Shown in pieces: positions 9,068-18,160 of a DNA stretch of 64,000 bases (position 1 is the first letter of the stretch; the number at the start of each line of letters is the position of its first letter). The translations under genes and the position numbers were made by a program. Location: NCBI RefSeq assembly GCF_001467625.1, contig NZ_LNYB01000014.1:1-64000 (forward strand). The letters run 5' to 3'. This DNA comes from Legionella feeleii (lineage in GTDB: Bacteria > Pseudomonadota > Gammaproteobacteria > Legionellales > Legionellaceae). The notes under the pieces were generated by a model, which saw only the letters and a program-made list of their open reading frames with translations, did no database searches and was not told where the DNA came from.

Positions 9068-10222
9068 ATGGATTTTAAACTCAGTGAAGAGCATCTCGCT
9101 TTTCGTGATATGGCTGCAGAATTTGCGCGTAATAAATTAGCGCCCAATGCAGCGAATTGGGATGAACATGGTTTTTTCCCGGTTGAAACCTTGCGAGAAG
9201 CGGCAAGCCTCGGTATGGCAGGAATTGTCTCTGCTGACGATATTGGGGGCTCTAATCTCAAACGGCTTGATGCTGCTCTTATTTTTGAACAATTAGCGAC
9301 TGGTTGTATCACGACCAGTGCGTATCTTTCCATCCATAATATGGTGACCTCTTTAGTTGATCGTTATGCCGATGAGCCTTTACGCAGGGCCTGGGGGCCA
9401 CGTCTGACTTCCATGGCCGCGTTAGCCAGTTATTGTTTGACAGAACCTGAGTCTGGTTCTGATGCTGCTTCATTAAAAAGCCGTGCAATTTTAGACGGTG
9501 ATCATTATGTTTTAAATGGCGCTAAAGCGTTTATTTCAGGCGGTAGTGTCAGCGATGTCTATTTATGTATGGTAAGAACAGGTGATGAATCCCATCATGG
9601 GATCTCCTGTTTATTAATTGAAAAAAATACACCTGGGTTGAGCTTCGGTAAATTGGAAAGGAAAATGGGATGGTGCAGTCAGCCTACCTGTATGGTGTAT
9701 TTTGAGGATTGCCGTGTCCCTGTGGCTAATCGGGTTGGTGCTGAGGGGATGGGGTTTAAAATTGCGTTATCAGCACTAAATGGAGGCAGGGTGAATATTG
9801 CTTCCTGTTCTTTGGGAGGGGCGATTGCCTGTTTGCGTTTAACTCAAAACTATTTAAATGAGCGGAAGCAATTTGGTAAATCTTTAAACCAGATGCAAGC
9901 CTTGCGTTTTTATTTTGCTGATATGTTAACGGATTTTGAGGCTGCTCGTTTAATGGTATACCGCGCTGCTGATGCTCTGGATAAAGAAGATCCTCATGCT
10001 CCCATGTATTGTGCGATGGCTAAGCGTTTAGCGACTGATATTGCTTTTCGTATCAGTGACAAAGCAATGCAGTTGCATGGAGGTTATGGTTACTTACACG
10101 ATTATCAGATTGAGCGCATTTTCCGTGACCTCAGGGTGCATCAGATCCTCGAGGGCACTAATGAAATCATGCGGGAAATTATTGCTAAAGCGAGTTTGGA
10201 TGAAGCGTATTTTATTGATTAA
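9068..10222 (+). CDS. Acyl-CoA dehydrogenase, probably isobutyryl-CoA dehydrogenase
   Basis: FAD-dependent acyl-CoA dehydrogenase of 384 residues. Visible motifs are YCLTEPESGSDAAS (FAD/substrate loop), QLHGGYGYLHDYQIERIFRD and HQILEGTNEIMRE, in which the glutamate of LEGTNE is the likely catalytic base. The protein starts MDFKLSEEHLAFRDMAAEFA after a good ribosome site (AAGGATGGGG). It is the first gene of an operon with an enoyl-CoA hydratase and a 3-hydroxyisobutyryl-CoA hydrolase, a set that converts isobutyryl-CoA from valine to 3-hydroxyisobutyrate. That context favours isobutyryl-CoA over a general fatty-acid substrate; this part is inference. Confidence 0.88.
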   Translation: MDFKLSEEHLAFRDMAAEFARNKLAPNAANWDEHGFFPVETLREAASLGMAGIVSADDIGGSNLKRLDAALIFEQLATGCITTSAYLSIHNMVTSLVDRYADEPLRRAWGPRLTSMAALASYCLTEPESGSDAASLKSRAILDGDHYVLNGAKAFISGGSVSDVYLCMVRTGDESHHGISCLLIEKNTPGLSFGKLERKMGWCSQPTCMVYFEDCRVPVANRVGAEGMGFKIALSALNGGRVNIASCSLGGAIACLRLTQNYLNERKQFGKSLNQMQALRFYFADMLTDFEAARLMVYRAADALDKEDPHAPMYCAMAKRLATDIAFRISDKAMQLHGGYGYLHDYQIERIFRDLRVHQILEGTNEIMREIIAKASLDEAYFID

Positions 10223-10235
10223 CAGGAGTTTCTAA

Positions 10236-11012
10236 ATGAATTTAATTGCCCAAGAATTGGATAGCAACGGGATCTTGACCCTTACTTTAAATCGACCAGA
10301 AAAATTGAATGCTCTAAGCAGCGACGTTTTGCATGCTTTGGCGGAAATTTTCGCCTCGGCAAAAGAAAACAAAAAAGTCAAAGCATTGCTTTTAACCGGA
10401 ACAGGTAAAGCCTTTTGTGCTGGTGCGGATATCTCCCGCCTGGCAGAGTGTAATGCACAAAGCGGCTATCAATTTGCTTGTGAAGGGCAACATGTCTTTA
10501 GACAATTAGAAACCCTGGGCAAACCTTCCCTGGCCGCAATCAACGGTTTTGCATTTGGTGGGGGTTGTGAATTGGCAATCGCAGCCACGATGCGGGTTGC
10601 AGCGACTACAGCACAGTTTGGTCAGCCGGAAGTAAAGTTGGGGGTTATCCCCGGGTATGGCGGGACACAGCGTTTGGCAAGGCTCATAGGTAAAGGGCGT
10701 GCGATGGATCTGTGTTTAACGGGCCGTTTTATCAATGCAGAAACAGCGCTCAATTGGGGATTGGTCAGTGAAGTCTTTGCACCCGACGTATTGGTAGAGG
10801 AAAGTAAACGAATTCTAAATGGCATTTTAGCAATGGCTCCATTAGCTATTGCGAGTGTCATGGAAGTGATTGATCATGGCTATGATTTGTCTTTGACTGA
10901 TGCACTGCATTTGGAAGCGGTTCATTTTGCCAAGGTTTGTGCCAGTGAGGACAAACAAGAGGGTGTGGCTGCTTTTTTGGCAAAACGACAGGCAAAATTC
11001 AAAGGAGTCTAG
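10236..11012 (+). CDS. Enoyl-CoA hydratase/isomerase family protein
   Basis: Crotonase-fold protein of 258 residues. The oxyanion-hole motifs are present (AFCAGADISRLAE and INGFAFGGGCELAIAA), and the two catalytic acidic positions appear intact in the GGGCELA and QPEVKLGVIPGYGGTQ regions. In this operon it most likely hydrates methacrylyl-CoA to 3-hydroxyisobutyryl-CoA. It follows the dehydrogenase by 13 bp with ribosome site CAGGAG, and precedes the hydrolase by one base. A role in general beta-oxidation cannot be excluded. Confidence 0.9.
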   Translation: MNLIAQELDSNGILTLTLNRPEKLNALSSDVLHALAEIFASAKENKKVKALLLTGTGKAFCAGADISRLAECNAQSGYQFACEGQHVFRQLETLGKPSLAAINGFAFGGGCELAIAATMRVAATTAQFGQPEVKLGVIPGYGGTQRLARLIGKGRAMDLCLTGRFINAETALNWGLVSEVFAPDVLVEESKRILNGILAMAPLAIASVMEVIDHGYDLSLTDALHLEAVHFAKVCASEDKQEGVAAFLAKRQAKFKGV

Positions 11013-11013
11013 T

Positions 11014-12072
11014 ATGACAGCGGATATTGCTTTTGCTCGTGAGCGGCATATTGGTTTAGTGACCTTAAATCGCCCTAAAGCTTTAAATGCGTTAACTCTG
11101 GAGATGCTCAAGGCCTTACAGCAGCAGCTAGAACTGTGGCAGAGTGACGATGATATTCATGCGGTGATTGTTCAGGCTGAAGGTGAAAAAGCATTTTGTG
11201 CTGGAGGTGATGTACGTTGGCTTTATGACGCAGGGCTTAACAAAGATCCCGTGCAAATGCAGTTTTTTTGGCATGAATATCGGTTAAATCACTATATTCA
11301 CAGCTATAGCAAGCCCTATATTTCCTTGATGAATGGGATCACCATGGGAGGGGGGGTTGGTATTTCCTTGCACGGTTCCTATCCTATTGCCAGTGAACGG
11401 TTTGTTTTTGCTATGCCTGAAACGGGGATAGGTTTTTTTCCTGATATCGCTGCCAGTTATTTACTGGCTCGTTGCCCAGGAAATTTCGGAGTTTATCTGG
11501 GTTTAACAGGCGATCGTTTAAATGCCCAGGAGGCTCTTGCCTTGGGTTTGGTGAAGCAAGTAATTAGCTCAGATAAATTGCAAGATGTCCTAATGAGTCT
11601 TATTGCTGCTGATTTATCACACAATGCTTCTCAAGCGGTTGTTAATTGCCTGCAGCAATTTGCCATACCTGCTGAGCAAGCTGTGTTTGAGAAGAAGCAA
11701 GCCATAATTGATCACTGTTTCGCGCAAGACAGTGTAGAAAAAATCTTTGCTTCATTGCAGCTAAGTGGAGATGACTGGGCTCTTCAGACTTTAGAGCATT
11801 TACAGCAAAAAGCACCTTTAAGTCTTAAGGTGACTCTGGCTCAAATTCACAAAGCAAAGAACCTGTCGATGGCTGAATGCATTAAGATGGATTATTGCCT
11901 GGTTGGCCAATTTATGCGTGATCCGGATTTTTACGAAGGGGTAAGAGCTTTATTGGTTGATAAAGATAAAGCACCACGCTGGCAACCCGAAACTCTGGCT
12001 CTGGCTAGTGCTGCCAAAGTGAATGATTACTTTGTCTGTAAAGGGGAAGCGCTTTCATTAATCAATGAATAA
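11014..12072 (+). CDS. 3-hydroxyisobutyryl-CoA hydrolase (HIBCH-like)
   Basis: Crotonase-superfamily protein of 352 residues, longer than a simple hydratase as expected for HIBCH. Signature stretches include AFCAGGDVRWLYDAG, NGITMGGGVGISLHGSYPIA and PETGIGFFPDIAASYLLARC, and the C-terminal MRDPDFYEGVRALLVDKDKAP is typical of HIBCH. It removes CoA from 3-hydroxyisobutyryl-CoA in valine breakdown. The frame runs open from 10900 inside the previous gene, but the ATG at 11014 (MTADIAFARERH) sits after AAAGGAG and gives the standard N-terminus. No 3-hydroxyisobutyrate dehydrogenase gene follows, so the next enzyme must be encoded elsewhere. Confidence 0.9.
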   Translation: MTADIAFARERHIGLVTLNRPKALNALTLEMLKALQQQLELWQSDDDIHAVIVQAEGEKAFCAGGDVRWLYDAGLNKDPVQMQFFWHEYRLNHYIHSYSKPYISLMNGITMGGGVGISLHGSYPIASERFVFAMPETGIGFFPDIAASYLLARCPGNFGVYLGLTGDRLNAQEALALGLVKQVISSDKLQDVLMSLIAADLSHNASQAVVNCLQQFAIPAEQAVFEKKQAIIDHCFAQDSVEKIFASLQLSGDDWALQTLEHLQQKAPLSLKVTLAQIHKAKNLSMAECIKMDYCLVGQFMRDPDFYEGVRALLVDKDKAPRWQPETLALASAAKVNDYFVCKGEALSLINE

Positions 12073-12085
12073 CTAGTCAGGATAA

Positions 12086-12155
12086 GTTCTGGATGCGACG
12101 CATAACGATGAATACTGCCGCCTTATTTTTATCTCTATGCACAAGCATCCAGAAC
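12086..12155. repeat. Inverted repeat between converging genes
   Basis: GTTCTGGATGC (12086-12096) is exactly repeated in inverted form at 12145-12155, with 48 bp between the arms. It lies in the 136-bp gap between the converging hydrolase and GGDEF genes. It could fold as a long hairpin acting as a bidirectional terminator, but neither side has a strong T-run. Confidence 0.5.
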
Positions 12156-12208
12156 CACACATTTTTTCATGTTATTCCCTCTGCGGCTAATAAAGAAAAA
12201 ATGCTTTC

Positions 12209-14350
12209 CTACTTTTTATAAGAAATGACTTTATTTCTGCCTTGTTTTTTGGCTTGATAAAGCGCGCGATCAGCGAATTCGATCAATTCACTTTGAGTTT
12301 CGGCATGCTCAGGCATCATTGCAATGCCAAAAGAAGCCGTGATTTTTTCAAGTAATTTTCCCTGAAAGGAAATTTCCAGTTTACTAATCTCCTGACGCAG
12401 TTGATCAATCCGTTCATAAACTTCTTCTGCACTGTTAACCTCAATTAACAAAATTAAGATTTCTTCACCACCATAGCGGCAAACAATATCGGTTTCTCTA
12501 ATATTGCGTGTTAATAAATTTGCTACTTCTATTAAGACAACATCACCTGCTTCATGCCCATACGTGTCATTGACCTTTTTAAAGTGATCAAGATCCATAA
12601 TGACGGATGCTAACTTGCTATTTTGCCGTTTTGCACGTTGCAATTCTCTGGCAAAAAATTCTTCCAGATAGGAACGATTATACAAATTGGTGAGCGGATC
12701 TCTGATCGAGCGCATTTTGATACTGGCATGTAATTTAATATTTGACAGAGAGAGTGCTATCGATTCCGCAATACTAATAATAAGTTGCTCGTATTGGGTC
12801 TCTAGTAGTTGCTGAAATTCTTTTTCACCAAGATGCTGGCTATTTAAAAATTCCAGGTACAGGAGACCTATGTTTTCATTCTGGGCTTGAAGAGGTATAC
12901 AGACATAACAGGGTATGGGTTTGACAGCTTTGACATGCTGGCATGGAATACTTTGCTCCGAGTTGTAATAATGATAAATTTGCCCGCGTCTGATAGACCA
13001 GCATTGCTCGGTACCGATTATTTGTTCTTCTACAGCAGGCTTTCCCCAGCCTGTCACACAGTCCATATAATTTTTAGACGGGTGAGCCAAATATAAACTT
13101 CCTGCGGTGTTGGGTAGGAGTTTTTGTCCGTAAATTGCGATAGGTTCCAGGGCTTCCTCAACAGTTAAGCACATTTGCAATGTACTGCTTAATTGATTAA
13201 GCAGATACACAGCATGATTCCTTTGCTTGGTTTCTTCTATGTTTTTTGTTAGTTGGGCATTGGCTCTCTCCATCTCTTTTTCTATTTTTAAACGCTCCGT
13301 TACATTTCTTGCAATTTGTGAGGCGCCAATGAGTATATTGTCTGCATTATGAATGGGGCTATAAGTAATTTCATAACTGTTACGTGTCAGTTTTGAATCA
13401 CCTAATTCTTCAATAATGGAAAATTTTTTATTGCTGAGAGCTTTTTCCCATAGATTAATCTGGTTGGTTTGCTCACTAGGCAGATGTTGTAAAAGATCGT
13501 TTAAATTGTCACCCAGGGAAATGGATTTACCAAAAAGTTGCAGAAAATCCTGGGCGTAGGAAGGATTAAAAGCGATCAAATTATAATTTTTATCAATGGC
13601 GGCAATGGAATCATTTGTCCCACTAATGATGCCTTTTAGTTGATCTTCTGCTTGTTTTCTTCTCTGAATAAGTTTAACGGTGCGCGAAAATTGTATATTA
13701 AATATTCCAAGGAACAAAAAAAACAGAACAAACGTCAGGGTATTGGTCATTTTGATGTAGCTAAGCGCTGTATCGCTGGTTTTTTGCAGCTCATCATCTC
13801 TTGCGTTTAGCAGGGATTTTTCTGTATTAATCATAGAAACGATGATTGTTTGAAGCTCGTGCAGTAAAGTACCTCTATGTTTGGTTAATAGGTCTTCAGC
13901 CGCTTCTTCCCCCTTTTTCTGATAAATTGCAATAACGGAATTACTGAAATGAATGCGCTCTTTTAACAGAGTGCTTAAATGGTTCAAGCGTTCAAGTTGT
14001 TTCGGATTATCTTTAATGAGTTGTTTAAGACTCTGTACTTTTGTTGAAGCGGTAGCGCTGGCATGATTCAATGCTTGTACAGAGTTGGCATCACCTGTAA
14101 TGACATAGCCTCTCGTATACACGCTGATTTCTAGAATATTACCCCATAAGTCATTAATCGCGCTAATAAGCTCCTGTGTACGTAATACCCATTGCTTGGC
14201 ATTCAGCAGGTGCTGAATCTGTACATAAGACGAAACATTCACGCCTATTTGCAAGAAGAATAGAATGAATAAAAAAAGATTTAATAAAACCCTTTGATTA
14301 AAATTTTTCATGGCATTTAGGTTCAGGTTCTTACTACAGTTTAGTCTCAT
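12209..14350 (-). CDS. Membrane CHASE3-PAS-GAF-GGDEF diguanylate cyclase
   Basis: Predicted c-di-GMP synthase of 713 residues. An N-terminal membrane helix (about 15-37), a helical periplasmic sensor of CHASE3 type (about 40-195), a second helix (about 200-218), a PAS domain (about 235-350), a GAF domain (about 375-540) and a C-terminal GGDEF domain can be seen. The active-site loop is YGGEEIL, a functional GGEEF-type variant, and an RETD sequence five residues upstream fits the product-inhibition I-site (RXXD). The start may be the internal ATG at 14311 (MKNFNQRV), nearer the first helix. The GAF-GGDEF half closely resembles that of the protein at 48755-50728. Confidence 0.88.
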   Translation of the reverse strand: MRLNCSKNLNLNAMKNFNQRVLLNLFLFILFFLQIGVNVSSYVQIQHLLNAKQWVLRTQELISAINDLWGNILEISVYTRGYVITGDANSVQALNHASATASTKVQSLKQLIKDNPKQLERLNHLSTLLKERIHFSNSVIAIYQKKGEEAAEDLLTKHRGTLLHELQTIIVSMINTEKSLLNARDDELQKTSDTALSYIKMTNTLTFVLFFLFLGIFNIQFSRTVKLIQRRKQAEDQLKGIISGTNDSIAAIDKNYNLIAFNPSYAQDFLQLFGKSISLGDNLNDLLQHLPSEQTNQINLWEKALSNKKFSIIEELGDSKLTRNSYEITYSPIHNADNILIGASQIARNVTERLKIEKEMERANAQLTKNIEETKQRNHAVYLLNQLSSTLQMCLTVEEALEPIAIYGQKLLPNTAGSLYLAHPSKNYMDCVTGWGKPAVEEQIIGTEQCWSIRRGQIYHYYNSEQSIPCQHVKAVKPIPCYVCIPLQAQNENIGLLYLEFLNSQHLGEKEFQQLLETQYEQLIISIAESIALSLSNIKLHASIKMRSIRDPLTNLYNRSYLEEFFARELQRAKRQNSKLASVIMDLDHFKKVNDTYGHEAGDVVLIEVANLLTRNIRETDIVCRYGGEEILILLIEVNSAEEVYERIDQLRQEISKLEISFQGKLLEKITASFGIAMMPEHAETQSELIEFADRALYQAKKQGRNKVISYKK

Positions 14351-14467
14351 TAGAAATAAACCATCAATAGAAATTAAAAAAACGATTTATTCAGTATGTT
14401 TTCTATTGGTAGTTACTAAAAAAAGAGCAAGGCATAAAGATAAATGCCCGTATTTGAGGATTACGGT

Positions 14468-14890
14468 TTAAATTTTTTTAATCAGGTAGCAGCCTATGCA
14501 ATTATTGGCATGCCCGGGACGTTCATATTCAACTGTAAAACCCAGTGTCTGGTACCAGGCATAAGCTGGCCAATCCTTGAGGGTAAAAACAGTGACCGCT
14601 TTGCATCCTTTGCTTTTAGCCCATTCTTCTGCCTTGGTAACCAATGCCTTACCATAACCCTGATTGCGGAACCGCTTATCAACCCACAGCCCCCCAATTT
14701 CTGCGGGGCCAAAATTATCGAAGCCGGAAATAGCAGCGATAATTTTGTTGTCGTTATCATAGGCTGCAAAAAAATACCCACCTGTACCCGCCATACCTTG
14801 CTGGGCCGCGTAATGGTTGATCCCATGATAAATGGCTCCATGATCTTCTTCGCTGGGATTCTCAATAAATACGATGGATTCAATAGACAT
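14468..14890 (-). CDS. GNAT family N-acetyltransferase
   Basis: A 140-residue acetyltransferase. The acetyl-CoA binding loop RNQGYGKALVTKAEEWAKSKG fits motif A of GNAT (R/QXXGXG/A), preceded by strand IGGLWVDKRF and followed by AVTVFTLKDWPAYAWYQTLGF, the usual end of the fold. The substrate cannot be told from sequence. It is a single gene between the GGDEF gene and the divergent ndh. ORFs in other frames over this interval (14444-14962 plus strand and 14494-14883 minus strand) are shadows. Confidence 0.85.
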   Translation of the reverse strand: MSIESIVFIENPSEEDHGAIYHGINHYAAQQGMAGTGGYFFAAYDNDNKIIAAISGFDNFGPAEIGGLWVDKRFRNQGYGKALVTKAEEWAKSKGCKAVTVFTLKDWPAYAWYQTLGFTVEYERPGHANNCIGCYLIKKI

Positions 14891-15001
14891 TTTATACTCT
14901 TAAAATTCCAGGACTATTTTCATTGCGCTTTTAAGCTTCTTCAAAAAGTCGAGATAAACTAAACTAGATAATATCTTTATAGCGAATAAAAGCGAAGGTA
15001 G

Positions 15002-16333
15002 ATGATGCCTCAGGAACCGCTCAAACACAAAATTGTTATTGTAGGTGGTGGTGCAGGAGGACTGGAGTTAGCTACCCGGCTTGGTAAAAAATTGGGTAAA
15101 AAGCATAAAGCGGATATTACTCTGGTTGATGAAACATCCACTCACGTATGGAAACCTTTATTACACGAAGTGGCTGCAGGTTCTCTTGATTCTAATATTG
15201 ACCAAATTAATTACTATGCCCATGCCTCTAACCATGATTATCATTTCCAGCCAGGAAAAATGATAGATTTGGATCGAGAACGTAAAATGATCATGATTGC
15301 CCCCTTACTCGATGAGCAGGGTGAAGAGATTATTCCAGCAAGGACACTGCATTATGATTCGCTGATTTTTGCTGTAGGCGGCCGCTCGAATAATTTTGGT
15401 GTGCCCGGAGTGAGTGAGTTTTGCCTGACAATCGATGATCTTGAACAGGCAAATGTGTTTCAAAAAAAATATCTCAATAAAATTTTATCGATTAATTATT
15501 TCCCCAATTCCCCACCAAAACCTCTTAATATTGTCATTGTAGGGGCAGGTGCTACAGGGGTAGAGCTTGCAGCAGAATTACATCACTCACTCACACAAGT
15601 TCAAGCCTATGAACTGGATAACTCCGCAATAAAATTGGCTCAAATTACCCTGATTGAATCCTCCAATCGTATCCTGTCAGGACTGCCAGAAGGAGTGACT
15701 GACTCTGTCTGTAAGAAGATGCAGTCGCTCGGGATGAATGTTTATACCAATACGAAAGTGATTCAAGTGCAGGCAAATGGACTTCACACCGAAAAAGGCC
15801 AATTTATCCCGGCTGATCTCTGTGTCTGGGCAGCGGGTATAAAAGCCCCCGATTTTTTAAATAAAATAGCAGGTCTGGAAACGGATCCTATTAATCGCCT
15901 CATAATTAAACCAACACTGCAAACGACGCGGGATGAGAGTATTTTTGCTCTAGGTGATTGTGCGCATTTAATTGATCCCCATACAGGTTTTCCGATGCCT
16001 GCGAGAGCGCAAACAGCTCATCAGCAAGCCAGTTTTCTAGCCGATAGATTCAACGCTGAATTTTCCGGCCATAAACCAGAGAAAGTATTTCAATATCGCG
16101 ATCGAGGTTCTATTGTTGCCCTGGCCTGTTATGGCGCTTATGGCCATTTGACCAGTTTTGCCAAAATCCAGCATTTTATCAGTGGTAAGGTTGCACTTTA
16201 CACTTATCGGAGTTTGTATTTTTATCATTTGGCAACTTTATATGGTTTTTGGCCTGCCTTATGGCTGAAACGTGCCCGTAAGCAATTATTAAAAGTAAGG
16301 CCCCGGTTAAAGTTACACTTTAGTAAATATTAA
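15002..16333 (+). CDS. ndh: Type II NADH dehydrogenase (NDH-2)
   Basis: Single-subunit, non-proton-pumping NADH:quinone oxidoreductase of 443 residues. The N-terminal FAD Rossmann motif IVIVGGGAGGLELA, the NADH Rossmann motif IVIVGAGATGVELAAE, the FAD-contact sequence IFALGDCAHL and the quinone-side segment PARAQTAHQQA are all present, in family order. The C-terminal amphipathic region (about 380-430) would hold it on the inner membrane. The start at 15002 has GAAGGTAG upstream; a second ATG follows immediately at 15005. It offers an alternative NADH entry to the quinone pool. Confidence 0.92.
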   Translation: MMPQEPLKHKIVIVGGGAGGLELATRLGKKLGKKHKADITLVDETSTHVWKPLLHEVAAGSLDSNIDQINYYAHASNHDYHFQPGKMIDLDRERKMIMIAPLLDEQGEEIIPARTLHYDSLIFAVGGRSNNFGVPGVSEFCLTIDDLEQANVFQKKYLNKILSINYFPNSPPKPLNIVIVGAGATGVELAAELHHSLTQVQAYELDNSAIKLAQITLIESSNRILSGLPEGVTDSVCKKMQSLGMNVYTNTKVIQVQANGLHTEKGQFIPADLCVWAAGIKAPDFLNKIAGLETDPINRLIIKPTLQTTRDESIFALGDCAHLIDPHTGFPMPARAQTAHQQASFLADRFNAEFSGHKPEKVFQYRDRGSIVALACYGAYGHLTSFAKIQHFISGKVALYTYRSLYFYHLATLYGFWPALWLKRARKQLLKVRPRLKLHFSKY

Positions 16334-16440
16334 TTTGCAAATAAATAGAAGCCAATATTCCGTAATTGAATGTGGTAAAATTGTCTGTTTTTGTTATTTC
16401 ACTTAGAATGCGCATATCGAATGCGCAGCAGGTTTTCTTT

Positions 16441-18021
16441 ATGTCTGATTTTTACCAGGATTTTACCAAAAGGCGGACTTTCGCCATTATTTCTCACCCG
16501 GATGCCGGTAAAACAACCGTTACCGAAAAACTGTTGTTATTCGGAGGTGCAATTCAGCTGGCCGGAACTGTAAAAGGGCGCAAAGCAGATAGGCATGCGA
16601 CCTCTGACTGGATGGAGATGGAAAAAGAAAGGGGTATTTCCATTACCACGTCCGTCATGCAATTTGTCCACAACCATCATGTGATGAATTTGCTGGATAC
16701 ACCAGGCCACGAAGATTTTTCCGAAGATACCTACCGTACACTGACTGCAGTTGATTCCGCACTGATGGTTATCGATGTGGCAAAAGGGGTAGAGGAAAGA
16801 ACCGTTAAACTAATGGAGGTTTGCCGTTTGCGCGATACCCCCATTATGACCTTTATCAATAAATTGGACCGTGAAGGGCGAGAGCCGATCAGTCTGCTTG
16901 ATGAAGTAGAAACTGTTTTGGGCATTCAATGCGCTCCAGTAACCTGGCCGGTGGGAATGGGTAAACGCTTTAAAGGGATCTACCATCTTTATCAGGATAC
17001 GGTCTATCTCTATGAACCCGGTAAAAATACACAAAAGCAAGATGCGGTGCAGATTAAAGGGTTAGATAACCCGCAGCTGGATCAACTCCTGGGGCAAACG
17101 GCACAAGAATTACGTGATGAAATTGAACTGGTCAAAGGGGCTTCTCACGAATTTAATCTGGCTGATTATTTGGCTGGAAAAATGACACCGGTCTATTTTG
17201 GTTCGGCAATTAATAATTTTGGTATTAAAGAATTATTGGATGATTTTGCCCAATATGCCCCAGGCCCTATGCCGCGGCAGACCGTTGAGCGGATAGTTGA
17301 GCCGCAAGAAGAGGCTTTCACAGGCTTTGTATTTAAAATTCAGGCCAATATGGATCCTAAACACCGTGACCGCATTGCCTTCTTACGCATTTGCTCTGGC
17401 ACCTTTAGGAAGGGAATGAAGTTAAGCCATTTACGCCTGGGCAAAGAAGTGCAAATTGCCAATGCGTTGACCTTCATGGCTGGCGACCGCAGCCACGCGG
17501 AATTGGCGATGGCAGGTGATATTATCGGCTTGCATAACCATGGCACAATTCGTATTGGCGATACCTTTAGTCAAGGAGAACTGTTGAAATTTACAGGTAT
17601 CCCTAATTTTGCCCCTGAACTGTTTCGCTTGGTACGTCTGAAAGATCCTTTAAAAAGTAAGGCATTGCTCAAGGGTTTGATTGAATTGTCTGAAGAGGGG
17701 GCGACCCAGATATTTCGACCACTCAACTCTAACCAATTAATTCTGGGTGCTGTTGGGGTTCTTCAATTTGATGTGGTGGCGCATCGTTTAAAACACGAAT
17801 ACAAGGTAGATTGCGTCTATGAGGCAGTGAATGTAAGTTGTGCTCGTTGGGTTTATAGCGAAGATGACAAGGCAATGACTGAATTTCGTACTAAGGCTCA
17901 CGACTATCTGGCACTGGATGGCAGTGATTCCCTCATGTATCTCGCCCCTACCAGAGTGAACCTGACCATGGCCCAGGAGCGTTATCCGAAAATTCATTTT
18001 TCAGCAACGCGTGAACATTAA
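16441..18021 (+). CDS. prfC: Peptide chain release factor 3 (RF3)
   Basis: Translational GTPase of 526 residues that recycles RF1/RF2 from the ribosome. G1 (SHPDAGKTT), G3 ([18 protein letters not shown]) and G4 ([10 protein letters not shown]) are intact, followed by the beta-barrel and RF3 C-terminal domains ([35 protein letters not shown]). The frame is open back to 16366, but the ATG at 16441 ([16 protein letters not shown]) gives the normal N-terminus and length. It stands alone, between ndh and an unrecognised gene. Confidence 0.96.
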   Translation: MSDFYQDFTKRRTFAIISHPDAGKTTVTEKLLLFGGAIQLAGTVKGRKADRHATSDWMEMEKERGISITTSVMQFVHNHHVMNLLDTPGHEDFSEDTYRTLTAVDSALMVIDVAKGVEERTVKLMEVCRLRDTPIMTFINKLDREGREPISLLDEVETVLGIQCAPVTWPVGMGKRFKGIYHLYQDTVYLYEPGKNTQKQDAVQIKGLDNPQLDQLLGQTAQELRDEIELVKGASHEFNLADYLAGKMTPVYFGSAINNFGIKELLDDFAQYAPGPMPRQTVERIVEPQEEAFTGFVFKIQANMDPKHRDRIAFLRICSGTFRKGMKLSHLRLGKEVQIANALTFMAGDRSHAELAMAGDIIGLHNHGTIRIGDTFSQGELLKFTGIPNFAPELFRLVRLKDPLKSKALLKGLIELSEEGATQIFRPLNSNQLILGAVGVLQFDVVAHRLKHEYKVDCVYEAVNVSCARWVYSEDDKAMTEFRTKAHDYLALDGSDSLMYLAPTRVNLTMAQERYPKIHFSATREH

Positions 18022-18160
18022 TTGATCATGTGCTATTCTAGCGCGGCTAATTTGGACTTTTATTAACGGAATATGAATTTTACGGGCTTGCCTTAATAAT
18101 CCCTTAAGGTTTCCTAACTAGTATTAACAGCATTGCTTTAGACGTTTTCAGGTGTAAAAC

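Noticed and set aside
8948-9094. N-terminal extension of RecQ
   Set aside because: Open frame only; the ATG at 8947 gives the normal RecQ start and length.
14444-14962. 172-residue plus-strand ORF
   Set aside because: Lies opposite a clear GNAT gene (14468-14890 minus) and has no recognisable domain of its own.
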